DNA of 64,000 bases from assembly GCF_039555335.1 (NCBI RefSeq), contig NC_092641.1:34869548-34933547 (forward strand), written 5' to 3'. The stretch comes from Amphiura filiformis (taxonomy: Eukaryota; Echinodermata; Ophiuroidea; Amphilepidida; Amphiuridae). The notes beneath the pieces were generated by a model. It was not told the origin of the DNA, did not search any database, and saw only the letters and a list, made by a program, of their open reading frames with translations. Positions 47,428 to 58,278 of this stretch are shown here, one piece after another (the first letter of the stretch is position 1; each line of letters opens with the position of its first letter). A program made the translations under genes and the position numbers.

Positions 47428-47656
47428 TACCGTAAATGTTCGCCTAATGGCGCACCTGGGCTCCTTTGCCTTGGGGTAAATTTCAAGTGCAAATAGAGAG
47501 CTCGAGCTCCCTCCTCTGAAATCCCAACAAGAATGTCAAGATTTCGTGCCCTTATTTGCTGGTGGAAATTTTACGGGAGGGCACTTTCAGGTTGTGCCTA
47601 AAATTCCACTTATGTCAAGGGAGTCCATAGCGCTATTAGGCGAACGTTTACGGTAT
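47428..47656. mobile_element. MITE with ACCGTAAA ends
   Basis: TACCGTAAATGTTCGCCTAA and TTAGGCGAACGTTTACGGTA form ~28-bp inverted termini around ~170 bp of non-coding sequence. Confidence 0.85.
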
Positions 47657-48186
47657 TGTATGATATTGACAATACATTACAACTCAATTTTTGTCGTCAC
47701 TTTGAGCACCGCTGTATATTATGCTGAGAAATACGGTACATCGAAAATTTAACGTCACATCTGTTATGATAATGACCGAATGATTTATGTAAACAAAATA
47801 TTTGCCACAAATATCCGTCGCTTTAGTAGTGACTTCATTGCCTACGCGCGCGGTTGTGAAACAAGCATACCGACCATCCGGCATCCGACCTTACGTACAT
47901 AAGCTCTGCGGAATTGTAGGATATGGGTCCGATTCGATATTGCGGCTAAGCAGCTACGGCACTACCAGACTCGATGTGACGGAATTGTACCTTAATTCTC
48001 TTTAAAGGCATTCATATATCGTATTCGACCGTATGTAGAACAGCCCCGCAGGTTTTTTTACATCTTTCAAGATTAACTAAGTTAAGTTCTTATTAGAATG
48101 AACGGATTGAATCCGTTTAAGTGTTAAACACACAAGTATACCAACTGTTCTCCATCACCAATATGGATGGTACCCGATTGAACCAC
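47657..48186. other. Probable 3' UTR side of the Ig gene
   Basis: Sequence downstream (on the - strand) of the Ig-gene stop codon. No poly(A) hexamer could be identified with confidence and no element ends were seen. Confidence 0.4.
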
Positions 48187-48281
48187 TCAGCAAAATACAC
48201 CCAATGTAGCCAGAAGCATAGATAACAACATGAATAGTGAGATTCTTAGTACGTTTGCTTTCGACTTTGAGGTGTCTGCGA
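48187..48281 (-). CDS. Ig gene last exon: hydrophobic C-terminus
   Basis: After acceptor TCCTCAACAG in phase 1 the exon reads ADTSKSKANVLRISLFMLLS and MLLATLGVFC, then TGA. Small polar residues followed by a ~20-residue hydrophobic stretch ending at the stop is the layout of a GPI-attachment signal. A very short transmembrane anchor is the alternative. Confidence 0.7.
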
Positions 48282-51200
48282 CTGTTGAGGAAAGAAAAGG
48301 AAAGGATAATGGAGGTTTGAGTACTACTTCAGATTTTTGTCATTAACAATTATAATTATTAGGCTTAACTGAAATTCACTATCAATATTTCAAATTGTAC
48401 AAAATACTCTATCGACATTATAAATGGCCCATTTTGTTTGTACGTAGTATAAGTAGCATCGTCTGAACATGCACATAACGGTAAAACGGTCCAGTTGTTT
48501 CACATATGTTGTATCTTTGAATATTCAAGTGGTTTTAATTAGGGGGCACTCAACTTAAATTTTGGTAGGGGTGTGCGGTGCGGAACGCCGAACATGCCGA
48601 ACTTTGGGAACTAAGAGCTGATTTGTAGGCAAAATAGGGGCTTGATGAACTGAAATTTCAACACTTTTGTGGGGTCTGTGAACTAAATTTTGGCCAAATT
48701 ATAGGCTTTGGAGCTAATTTTTTTCCAAATTTGAGCTGAAGAGCTACAATTGTCAGAGTATGAGACTCAATGAACTGGAACATGATGCAAATGCGGGTCT
48801 TAAGGAACTACCGGAGAGCCTGAAAATTCGGGACCCTTGACCGCCGCACATACCCGTCGCACATACCCGTCATACGCATTGGTAGAATAAACGGCAAGTA
48901 AAGACAAAAGAGTCATTCTGTTTATCTTCTCCGGAGTTCTCCTTATGACGATGCGTGTCTTCATGTCAAAATTAAAGCAAAATCTCGATTTATTCTATCT
49001 TGTTGAATGACTTGACTTGCTTATACCTTTGTATTTTTTGTCGTCTTGAATTTATTGCTGTTATTTCCTTCGACTTCACCATAACACTGACCACTCCTTC
49101 TCTATATCAGAACGCCTTAATCAGTTCCGAATTCTAATAATCCAATAATCATGATAATTATGACTCTATGAACACTACCTAACCGTCAGTCTTAAAGTGA
49201 CGTTTCTATCAAAGCCGACATTTTAATTAACTGACCTTTCCTAAGAAGACTAGTACTGAATTAAAAATCTCACGAGAAACGTAGACTATCCCAAACATTA
49301 CTTGTTGGATGTTATGCAATGAGAAAAACTGTCTTTCACAGGTATCCACAGGTCCGCTAAATGTATACATTACATGTGATTTGTTTTAAACTGAATTTGT
49401 ATTTCAACTTACCTCCGCCTTCCACCGGAGCAACTGCGGGAGAAAAAAAAGAAAATGTGAATACTGTTTAACATCCTCCATGTGAATTACAACCCAGCAA
49501 ACACAAAAACGTTTTAAAAACGTTTTTAATAAGTTATATTTTGGCTTTTGGTTTACATAAAACGTTTTAATAACATTAAAATGTCGGGTTATATAAAGGT
49601 CATGAAAACGTTTTAAAACGTTTTGTATGAAAACACACTACAATAATATTTTTAAAATGTTTTCAAAAATGTTATTGTAAACTATTTTGCAAACATTTTT
49701 TGCCATATATTTTGTCAACACTTCAATAACATTATGTTAAAATATTTGAACCCAGCAAACACAGAAATGTTCTTAAAATGTTTTTTCTAAACGTTTTAAT
49801 AACATTTAAATGTCGGGTTATATAAAGGTCATGAAAACGTTTTTAAAACGTTATTGCAAATATTTTGGCAAACATTTTTCGCAAAATATTTTTTCAACCC
49901 CAAAATAACATTCTGTTTAGAATGTTTTGTATCAAGTTTTCAAAAATGTTTTTCGAATGTTATTAAAACGTTTTTATACCCTTTATATAACCCGACATTT
50001 AAACGTTTTCTGTAAAACATTTTTGTTTGCTGAGCAGTAGATTATCAAGAAATGATTTTTAATGTTATGAAAACGTTTCATACCCTTAATATACCCTTTA
50101 TATAACCCGACATTTAAACGTTTTCTGACAACCTTTTATATCCTTTTGCGAATGATGTCGAAAACGTTTTGTGTTTGCTGGGAAATGTATAGTAGAGACA
50201 ATTTGATTGCGCAAATTTAATTGAATTATCATACTATTACGATACAGAATCTTTAAACAAATTAATCATAAATATTACCAACGTTTAAATTGAAAAGGGG
50301 AGCGTATAACCATTATATAATATCATTGTCACTATGACACATGTAACCTGTTACCAACTGTCAACATTTGACAACCATTTGCCTCGGGCGAAGGTCACTC
50401 CCTGGAAAGCTGGACTGAACATTGTCATTTAATCCCTTCGTATTATTGCATAGGTTTAGGGTTGGGGTAGGGCAGTCTTGTAATAAGACTAGTAGATAGA
50501 GTTGCACCCTATCTCTCCTATTCGTATTATTCGACTATTATACGGAGGGTGACGTTGGCGATTTTTGCGTACGGTGTTATTGGCAAAGTAAACTTTGCCT
50601 TGGTCGTTACCAGCGTTCAGCGAATCGCATAAGACACTTCACCACGTGTTACAGAAACGGTTTATAGTAAACTGGTTTAGCGAATCGCATAAACACTTCA
50701 CCACGTGTTATAGGAACGGTTTATAGTAAACTGGTTTGGCGAATCGCATAGACACTTCACCACGTGTTATAGGAACGGTTTATAGTAAACTGGTTCGGCG
50801 AATCGCATAAGACACTTCACCACGTGTTATAGGAACGGTTTATAGTAAACTGGTTCGGCGAATCGCATAGACACTTCACCACGTGTTATAGGAACGGTTT
50901 ATAGTAAACTGGTTCGGCGAATCGCATAAGACACTTCACCACAGGTTACAGGAACGGTTTATAGTAAACTGGTTCGGCGAATCGCATAGACACTTCACCA
51001 GGTGTTACAGGAACGGTTTATAGTAAACTGGTTTGGCGAATCGCATAAGACACTTCACCACGTGTTATAGGAACGGTTTATAGTAAACTGGTTTGGCGAA
51101 TCGCATAAGACACTTCACCACAGGTTACAGGAACGGTTTATAGTAAACTGGTTCGGCGAATCGCATAGACACTTCACCACGTGTTATAGGAACGGTTTAT

Positions 51201-54200
51201 AGTAAACTGGTTCGGCGAATCGCATAAGACACTTCACCACGTGTTATAGGAACGGTTTATAGTAAACTGGTTCGGCGAATCGCATAGACACTTCACCACG
51301 TGTTATAGGAACGGTTTATAGTAAACTGGTTCGGCGAATCGCATAAGACACTTCACCACAGGTTACAGGAACGGTTTATAGTAAACTGGTTCGGCGAATC
51401 GCATAGACACTTCACCAGGTGTTATAGGAACGGTTTATAGTAAACTGGTTTGGCGAATCGCATAAGACACTTCACCACGTGTTATAGGAACGGTTTATAG
51501 TAAACTGGTTTGGCGAATCGCATAAGACACTTCACCACAGGTTACAGGAACGGTTTATAGTAAACTGGTTCGGCGAATCGCATAGACACTTCACCAGGTG
51601 TTATAGGAACGGTTTATAGTAAACTGGTTTGGCGAATCGCATAAGACACTTCACCACGTGTTATAGGAACGGTTTATAGTAAACTGGTTCGGCGAATCGC
51701 ATAGACACTTCACCACGTGTTATAGGAACGGTTTATAGTAAACTGGTTCGGTGAATCGCATAGACACTTCACCACAGTTTACAGAAACTGTTTATAGTAA
51801 ACTGGTTTGGCGAATCGCATAGACACTTCACCACGTGTTATAGGAACGGTTTATAGTAAACTGGTTCGGCGAATCGCATAGACACTTCACCACGTGTTAT
51901 AGGAACGGTTTATAGTAAACTGGTTTGGCGAATCGCATAGACACTTCACCACGTGTTATAGGAACGGTTTATAGTAAACTGGTTTGGCGAATCGCATAAG
52001 ACACTTCACCACAGGTTACAGAAACTGTTTATAGTAAACTGGTTTGGCGAATCGCATAAACACTTCACCACGTGTTATAGGAACGGTTTATAGTAAACTG
52101 GTTTGGCGAATCGCATAGACACTTCACCACGTGTTACAGAAACGGTTTATAGTAAACTGGTTCGGCGAATCGCATAGACACTTCACCACGTGTTATAGGA
52201 ACGGTTTATAGTAAACTGGTTCGGCGAATCGCATAGGCACTTCACCACAGGTTACAAAAACTGTTTATAGTAAACTGGTTTGGCGAATCGCATAGACACT
52301 TCACCACGTGTTATAGGAACGGTTTATAGTAAACTGGTTTGGCGAATCGCATAGACACTTCACCACGTGTTATAGGAACGGTTTATAGTAAACTGGTTTG
52401 GCGAATCGCATAAACACTTCACCACGTGTTTATAGTAAACTGGTTTGGCGAATCGCATAGACACTTCACCACGTGTTACAGAAACGGTTTATAGTAAACT
52501 GGTTCGGCGAATCGCATAGACACTTCACCACGTGTTATAGGAACGGTTTATAGTAAACTGGTTTGGGGAATCGCATAGACACTTCACCACGTGTTATAGG
52601 AACGGTTTATAGTAAACTGGTTCGGCGAATCGCATAAGACACTTCACCACGTGTTATAGGAACGGTTTATAGTAAACTGGTTCGGCGAATCGCATAGACA
52701 CTTCACCACGTGTTATAGGAACGGTTTATAGTAGGCCTAAACTGGTTCGGTGAATCGCATAGACACTTCACCACAGGTTACAGAAACTGTTTATAGTAAA
52801 CTGGTTCGGCGAATCGCATAGACACTTCACCACGTGTTATAGGAACGGTTTATAGTAAACTGGTTCGGCGAATCGCATAGACACTTCACCACGTGTTATA
52901 GGAACGGTTTATAGTAAACTGGTTCGGCGAATCGCATAGACACTTCACCACAGGTTACAGAAACTGTTTATAGTAAACTGGTTCGGCGAATTGCATAAGA
53001 CACTTCACCACAGGTTACAGAAACTGTTTATAGTAAACTGGTTCGGCGAATTGCATAGACACTTCACCACAGGTTACAGAAACTGTTTATAGTAAACTGG
53101 TTTGGCGAATCGCATAGACACTTCACCACGTGTAAAAGGAACGGTTTATAGTACTGGTTCGGCATTATGCATAAGACACTCCGATATCGTTAATCTACTT
53201 ACATTCTACTAAAATGACAGCATGAGAAGTTCCTCTTGAGTTTTTAAACTGACATCTGTATTGTCCAATAGTACTGTTGTTGACATCAGCTATGTCTAAT
53301 GTAGAGAATGTGGTTTCTTCGTATGGATCTACGTCTGTTTTTGGTAATTGATGTACTACGTCCCACTGGTAACCATTATTACCATTACTAAAATGATACA
53401 ATAATTACGAGTTAAAATAGTTGATCAAATTGATTACTTTCTTTTATCTAATAGTTTATAGGCTGGGGCATGACTGAATCGTCAATCATGTCAATGGGGT
53501 CAAAAGTAGATGGTTCAAACAATAATCGATTACAAAACGATTTGGGCAGTCCTTTTAAGTTTAACCAAACCAGGCATAGCAGACTATACTTCACATTGCA
53601 ATTATACATTAACTATAATTACTATTTCTTAATAGACATAACAGATATCACTTAAAGACAGTATAACTAATTAGCAGATAAATGTAAGTTGCCTTTAAAG
53701 GCGTACCTCAATTGTTTATTATCAGAGTCTGGTGCACCATCAAAGAACCATACCACATCTCCATCAGAAGATCGTGGATACGCCAGGGATCTACAAATAA
53801 GCGACGCGCTACTACCACCGGCCACTCGAACTACTTGGAAATCATCGAATATTGGCTCTACTGTCGGCGGGTCTGCAAGGTAAAGGAAATGATAGGTATA
53901 ACTATCGCCGGGGATCAGTTGAGTTACGTAACATCCACATAGCATTTAGTAGCATCATGTGATTTCGAGGATACCTAGTTTTAGTCCTTTTTAGTCCTTA
54001 GTAAAATGTCGCCAATTTCGGAAAGAGTATAGGCTCAATCCACAGTGCCGTTAGCATTCGACCCCTCAGAGTGTATAAAACTACTTTAATGGCTTCTTTG
54101 TAGCCACTATATAACGTATAGTACCCAAGGCATACAAGGATGTACGGAGCCCCGGAGGTGACATGTTAAATCTTTTTAATTCGTTCCCTCGAGATAATTT

Positions 54201-56318
54201 GAAAGTTTTTTCCTTTAGATACTGATCTCGTTCCCTCGAAATATTATCACTCTCTATCTGTCAATGTTACAATGGTTACATTAAGCTTCCGTCTCACTTT
54301 TTTTGCCCTGCGGGGCTATTATATATTGGAACTCCATAAGTTGCAAGTCCTCACCATGGGAGTTTCTGGCCTTTTGGGCAGGGGGCCCAGTATCAACAAA
54401 AAAGTTCGGCCGCAAGCCCAGCAGGGCTGAGCCCGGAAACTCCCGACTAACGGAGTTCCAATGGCAAAAAAGCAAGACGTAACCATGGTAACAATGTCAT
54501 CGTAAAGCTTAAACCAGGAAGAACCCCTTCCGGGGAGTAATAGAACACTTCTCTGGTATGCAAGAGGTCCGGACTCGAGGTTATAAATGATCCCTAGAGC
54601 ACGTTTTACATCAAATGGTTGTTTCACCTTTTAAACAGAGCCATTTTCATATGTACACCATATAGGCCACTTGCGTGAAATTTCACCCCAATTTTTACAA
54701 ACATTAATAAATAAAGTTAAGTAAATTGTTTTCAAAAGTTGGATTAAATTATAAACAACGAAATCATATTGGTAAACAGCAGGCCAGCAGGATGTATTTC
54801 AAAACCGTTTTAAAAGTGTAAATTATGTACTTACAGTCCATCCGAATGAAGCTGGTCCTAGAAAGTGATGCAAACTGACTATGCAGTACTCCATTACTGG
54901 CGATACACTGATACTCTCCACGATCTTCCAGCGAAATAGATCGAATGTCTAATGTATCACTTTGCTTATAGCTCCCTTCTATGCCATTGGGTAACTGGTG
55001 GTTAGGCCGCACATGTCGCCACCGGATGGCTGGTTTTGGGCTCCCTTCAGCTTTACATTGTAACTGTACGTTATCCCCAACTTGAGCTGTTTGTAATCCG
55101 GTGATCACGGTTATGTTTGGTCGGGCTGTGTGAAATATGAAACAAAGAAAGTTAACAGAAATATTAATAAAAACTCCTTTAAAAAAGGAATGGGCGCCCA
55201 ATGGGAGCTTTGATGTGATGTGCTGAAATGGGGGGGGGGGGGCACTCCCACTTTGAAGGTGACGCGTATGTAGGGCTGTTAAGACACCTTTTCACCATCG
55301 CTGTCACCCAAAGACCTCATTACAAGCACATGCTTTGTCACCCAAAGACCCCATATTTTTCCATTAGATCTGTCACCCAAAGACCCGTATTATTCCCATC
55401 TGAACAGCAACGAGTCATCTATCACTGATTTTGTTAATTCTTTTGAAATAACAAAGCCATTTGAAGCCATTTAGAACTAGAAATTCAATTTTGGAGGCTT
55501 CTTTTGGCTCTCACCCAAAGACCCCATTACCAAAAAGTCATATTCTCACCCAATGCCTCCCTAATTTAGATCCAAACAGTCCCTCTCTCACTCAATGGCC
55601 CCATATTTTGTACATTTTGCTCTCACCGAATGCCAAAAATCATGCTCTCACCCTTGCAATAACCCATATTTATAAACAGTAATAAAATCAAAACCATGTT
55701 GTGTTTTTATTTCTAAGCTGGGCATACTTTTAAGCAAAACAGTTGCGAAGTAAATCTAGCAAGACCGAAATTAGAAGCATTTTAATTGCAAAGTCAAGCT
55801 AAATAAGGGGCCCACCGTAGCGGGCGCCCCAAAAACACTTAGGCCTATAACACATTTACGAATGAGTCAACAAAAACTGTTGATGACTTCTCTGTCTGTG
55901 TTAGAGTCTACAGTTAACAAAGAGTTTTTGCGCAGACTCTCTTGCGCAGACGGCTTCACATCCCTTTCAAACCCTATCCCAAACCCAGCCTTTGATGATT
56001 GATACAAATATCGGAAATCAACTCACTTGTTACGAATAGCCCAATGCTATCAACGAGTCCACCTAGACCCTGGCACGTATAATTGCCTTCGTCTTTCAAC
56101 TGCACATTGTTTATTTTCAGTGTGAATTCCGCCTTGCCATTATTGTTACGTTGTTCTAACCTATATCTTGCTTTATGTGAAGCAAGGAGTTCCAAATTAA
56201 ATGTCAGTGCTAAACCGTTAAGAGACCATAGGGCCCAGGTGAAATCAGTATCTCCTTCCACGGCGCATGTGATGCCGATGTCTTCCCCGTTATCTACCCG
56301 CAATTCCTTTACACCTTT
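48187..56318 (-). CDS. Ig-superfamily surface protein, probably GPI-anchored; 3' six exons
   Basis: Joining (in - strand order) 56318-56027, 55125-54835, 53872-53707, 53387-53203, 49433-49413 and 48281-48187 gives 1050 nt, 349 codons plus TGA, with compatible phases (0-1, 1-1, 1-2, 2-1, 1-1, 1-end). It encodes three Ig domains, each with the Cys, Trp and Y-x-C signature, then a six-residue linker from a microexon and a C-terminal tail that ends in a hydrophobic run right before the stop. No cytoplasmic tail follows, which favours a GPI anchor over a transmembrane receptor. The family resembles cell-adhesion Ig proteins (IgLON or amalgam-like). The signal-peptide exon must lie further 5' (beyond 56318, past the DIRS element) and was not found. 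Confidence 0.8.
48282..49412. other. Ig gene last intron
   Basis: No exon or element was recognised. GC-poor, with a locally repetitive stretch at 48575-48800 in which GGGGTCTGTGAACTAAATTT-like phrases recur imperfectly. Confidence 0.45.
49413..49433 (-). CDS. Ig gene 21-nt microexon
   Basis: On the - strand a strong acceptor (TTTTTTTTCTCCCGCAG) is followed by only 21 nt and a strong donor (GAG|GTAAGT). The phase is 1-1, as required between 53203 and 48281. It adds the linker APVEGG between the last Ig domain and the C-terminal exon. The call rests on splice-site quality and phase; 21 nt alone carries no homology signal. Confidence 0.7.
49493..50182. mobile_element. CCCAGCAAACAC-type MITE, copy 3, with a second copy nested inside
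   Basis: The outer element runs from CCCAGCAAACAC (49493) to GTGTTTGCTGGG (50182). A second copy with the same start (49751) and a TTTGTTTGCTGAG end (50034) sits inside. Both contain ATGTCGGGTTATATAAAGGT, its inverse, and many AAACGTTTT palindromes. Confidence 0.88.
50183..50602. other. Unassigned intron stretch
   Basis: No exon or transposon end recognised between the nested MITE and the 59-bp satellite. The last ~80 bp read into the first decayed satellite unit (TTACCAGCGTTCAGCGAATC). Confidence 0.4.
50603..53170. repeat. 59/60-bp satellite, ~43 copies
   Basis: TTTATAGTAAACTGG recurs at 50661, 50720, 50779, 50839 and on to a last decayed unit at 53145; spacing is 59 bp or 60 bp depending on CATAGACAC or CATAAGACAC. 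One unit at about 52420 is truncated, and one carries an AGGCCT-type insertion near 52735. Most units contain CACGTG (an E-box core), replaced in others by CACAGG or CCAGGTG. Variants alternate in blocks, suggesting higher-order duplication. It lies in the Ig-gene intron between the third Ig domain and the microexon, starting 33 bp from a donor. No similarity to exon sequence was found. Confidence 0.95.
53203..53387 (-). CDS. Ig gene exon: second half of Ig domain 3
   Basis: Enters in phase 2 (ATCATTTTAG) and leaves in phase 1 (GAAT|GTAAGT). It encodes YQWDVVHQLPKTD and then TLDIADVNNSTIGQYRCQFK and SRGTSHAVILVE, including the second Ig cysteine. The 59-bp satellite starts just beyond the donor. 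Confidence 0.85.
53707..53872 (-). CDS. Ig gene exon: first half of Ig domain 3
   Basis: Enters in phase 1 (ACCTTGCAG) and leaves in phase 2 (GAG|GTACGC). It encodes PPTVEPIFDDFQVVRVAGGS, SASLICRSL and VVWFFDGAPD: the first cysteine and the core tryptophan. The intron splitting this domain is 319 bp and has no recognisable element. Confidence 0.85.
53873..54834. other. Ig gene intron with a foldback MITE
   Basis: Positions 54265-54492 form an inverted repeat: GTTACAATGGTTAC, GTCTCACTTTTTTTGCC and GGAACTCC on the left pair with GGAGTTCC, GGCAAAAAAGCAAGACG and GTAACCATGGTAAC on the right. The remainder holds nothing recognisable. Confidence 0.7.
54835..55125 (-). CDS. Ig gene exon: Ig domain 2
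   Basis: A 291-bp phase 1-1 exon (acceptor ATTTCACACAG, donor ACT|GTAAGT). It encodes RPNITVITGLQTAQVGDNVQ, LQCKAEGSPKPAIRWRHVRP and SISLEDRGEYQCIASNGV, a typical I-set Ig domain. Confidence 0.9.
55126..56026. other. Ig gene intron with a CACCCAAAGACC repeat
   Basis: From 55228 a G-run and GGCACTCCCACTTTGA resemble the end of the 42798 element. TCACCCAAAGACCCC phrases then recur irregularly (55305, 55339, 55371, 55512, 55549). No exon was seen. Confidence 0.6.
56027..56318 (-). CDS. Ig gene exon: Ig domain 1
   Basis: The acceptor TTTAATTTTCATAG gives phase 0 entry; the donor ACAA|GTGAGT gives phase 1 exit. It encodes KGVKELRVDNGEDIGITCAV, WALWSLNGLALTF, then FTLKINNVQLKDEGNYTCQG, a V-like Ig domain with both cysteines. 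No in-frame start is present, so an upstream exon is required. Confidence 0.85.
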
Positions 56319-56615
56319 CTATGAAAATTAAAGAAAATGTGTAGTTTGATAAACTATTATGGTTATTACAAAATATATGGCAAAAAGATCAGCGCCGAGG
56401 ATGATCGTCTATGACTTAAGTTTGCTTAGTGCGCAAGCATCATAGACGTAAATCCGGGGGTGGGGATGAGGAAAAATCCCCAATATTTTGCCAGGCCGGG
56501 ATGTTGCATACAATCACCCTCCCCCCATGTTGACGCCTGTACATGTGGGTTTCTGACCAAATTAACCTCATATTTGGCCATTTTAGCCCCAAAAGTGCAA
56601 ATTGTTCGCGCGAAT
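56319..56615. other. Intron sequence between Ig exon 1 and the DIRS element
   Basis: No coding or RNA feature was seen. It includes a CATAGACGTAAATCCGGGGG phrase similar to ends of other dispersed elements in the window. Confidence 0.35.
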
Positions 56616-56825
56616 ATTAGTCCCAAACAAAAATGTTTGGTAGACTCATAACCGGTGCGATCTTACCTTTCCGATGTTGATTAAGATACTTCTTGCATCG
56701 ATCCCGAGATGCGGAAAAACCAATAGTCATTTTGTCCCACATAAATGAATAAATAACAAAAAACCCCCGATCCCCCGAGTGGACTCACCCATTCGGTGAC
56801 GTCACACACGATAATCATCCCTTAT
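56616..56825 (-). repeat. DIRS 3' inverted terminal repeat
   Basis: On the + strand it reads GACTCATAACCGGTGCGATC, then TTGATTAAGATACTTCTTGC, ATCGATCCCGAGATGCGG and so on to GACGTCACACACGATAATCA. This is the reverse complement of 63768-63960, with differences mostly in the outermost 40 bp, as usual for the non-identical DIRS termini. Confidence 0.9.
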
Positions 56826-56879
56826 CCGACTTGGGCAGCCCCTACTCGGCCAAACTTGTAGGGGGCGGCCGGGGTCCGG

Positions 56880-57010
56880 GATAATCAACATCGGAAAGGT
56901 AAGATCGCACCGGTTATGAGTCTACCAAACATTTTTGTTTGGGACTAGACTCAGTACACCGGTCGATCTTACCGTTTCCGATGTTGATTAAGATACTTCT
57001 TGCATCAACA
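56880..57010 (-). repeat. DIRS internal complementary region
   Basis: Contains AATCAACATCGGAAAGGTAA ... CCGGTTATGAGTCTACCAAA (complement of the 3' extreme end), directly followed by GACTCAGTACACCGGTCGAT ... GATACTTCTTGCATC (complement of the 5' extreme end). In DIRS-1 this kind of region is thought to template end joining into a circular intermediate. Confidence 0.88.
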
Positions 57011-57266
57011 TCTGAAAGATCGATCTAGCAAGTAACCGACGGATGGAGGTACAAGATTGGCCAGCATCTGATAAGGATCGGGAGAGTGGGTAGCATGGTA
57101 ATCGCGAGGTCAAACTATTTCCCCCCTCACGGCCGGGAAACAGAAAGACTACGTGAACAGACAAAAACCCCGGAACTGAAAGTGCAGTGGTTAAGAATAG
57201 AAACACTGGTTCTTACCATGTTGGAATTCTGATTGTCCGCAAAACACCTGATACCCAACCACCATG

Positions 57267-58278
57267 TTATCTCCCCAGAACAGCCCTGGTGAACTTATCG
57301 CCTGGTCGTTGGTTTACGTTTTTGTAGTAAACCGTGGAAAAGGACGACGGGTTCTTCCAGGACACAGCCTGACAAATCTCTTCAATGGGGACCCCCCTAT
57401 GGTAGGCCCACGAAGATGAGATAGATCTGGTTGAGTGGGCCTTGGGGCGAGCGTCTTTTGCCGCCCCCGAGTCCACCAACACCTGGACCAGCCACCGTGC
57501 CAGAGTCTGTTTAGCGGCTGGACCGTGCGGTTCTGCGTGGGTGATAAATAAGCGGTCATGAGCCCCTCTTAAGGTTTGTGTTCGGCCAAGGTAGTGCTGT
57601 AGCGCCCTCACCGGGCACCACAACCTGTCTTCGGCTATTGACGAACCCTGCCCAATACTGGGTAGGAAGAGGGCGAGTGTCGGAATGTACTTCGCTCATT
57701 TTTGCAAGGAAATCCGGGCGAAGAAACAGCGTCGCTCCGTTGTTAGTAAATACGGAGGCTGACTTCGAGACTGCGTGCAACTCCGAGCAGCGCCGTCCCG
57801 AAGCCAACGCCAGAAGAAAGGCCGCCTTAAGAGTGACGTATTTAAGGGTCGCTTTTGACAGGGGCTCAAAAGGGGGACCCTTAATATACTCCAAGACTGT
57901 GTTGAGGTCCCATGGAGGGACCACCTTCCTTTCCGGCGGGCGCTCGTTGAACATACCGTCGAGAAGAAGACTTAGGGACCCATCTGAATTGATAGTCGAC
58001 CCGTCTTCAAATCCCCGATGAATCGAGAGAATGGCTGACTTGTAGTTGGCTATCGTTGCCTGCTGAAGTCCTGACCTGAACTTTTCTGTCAGAAAATCTG
58101 CCACTAGAGGCACAGGGGCTCTAGTGGGAGATGTATTTCTCTCATCGCACCATGCGTAGTAGGGAGCCAAACGCTGACTATACGTACGGAGGGTAGACTC
58201 TCGTCTACCCCTGGCGATGAGAGAAGCAGCTTCTGATGAAAAGCCTCCCTCCGCCGCACGTTCCCTGATAAGGGCCAT
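57267..58278 (-). pseudogene. DIRS tyrosine recombinase
   Basis: Starts at ATG 58278 (MALIRERAAEGGFSS). The N-terminal SAM-like part includes TLRTYSQRLAPYYAWCDE and ATIANYKSAILSIHRGF. The catalytic part shows ASGRRCSELHA (first Arg), then after a frameshift near 57620, KAHSTRSISSSWAYHRG (His-x-x-Arg) and SFSTVYYKNV (Tyr nucleophile). All catalytic blocks are recognisable but the frame is broken once. Its beginning overlaps the end of the RNase H frame, as in other DIRS elements. Confidence 0.9.
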
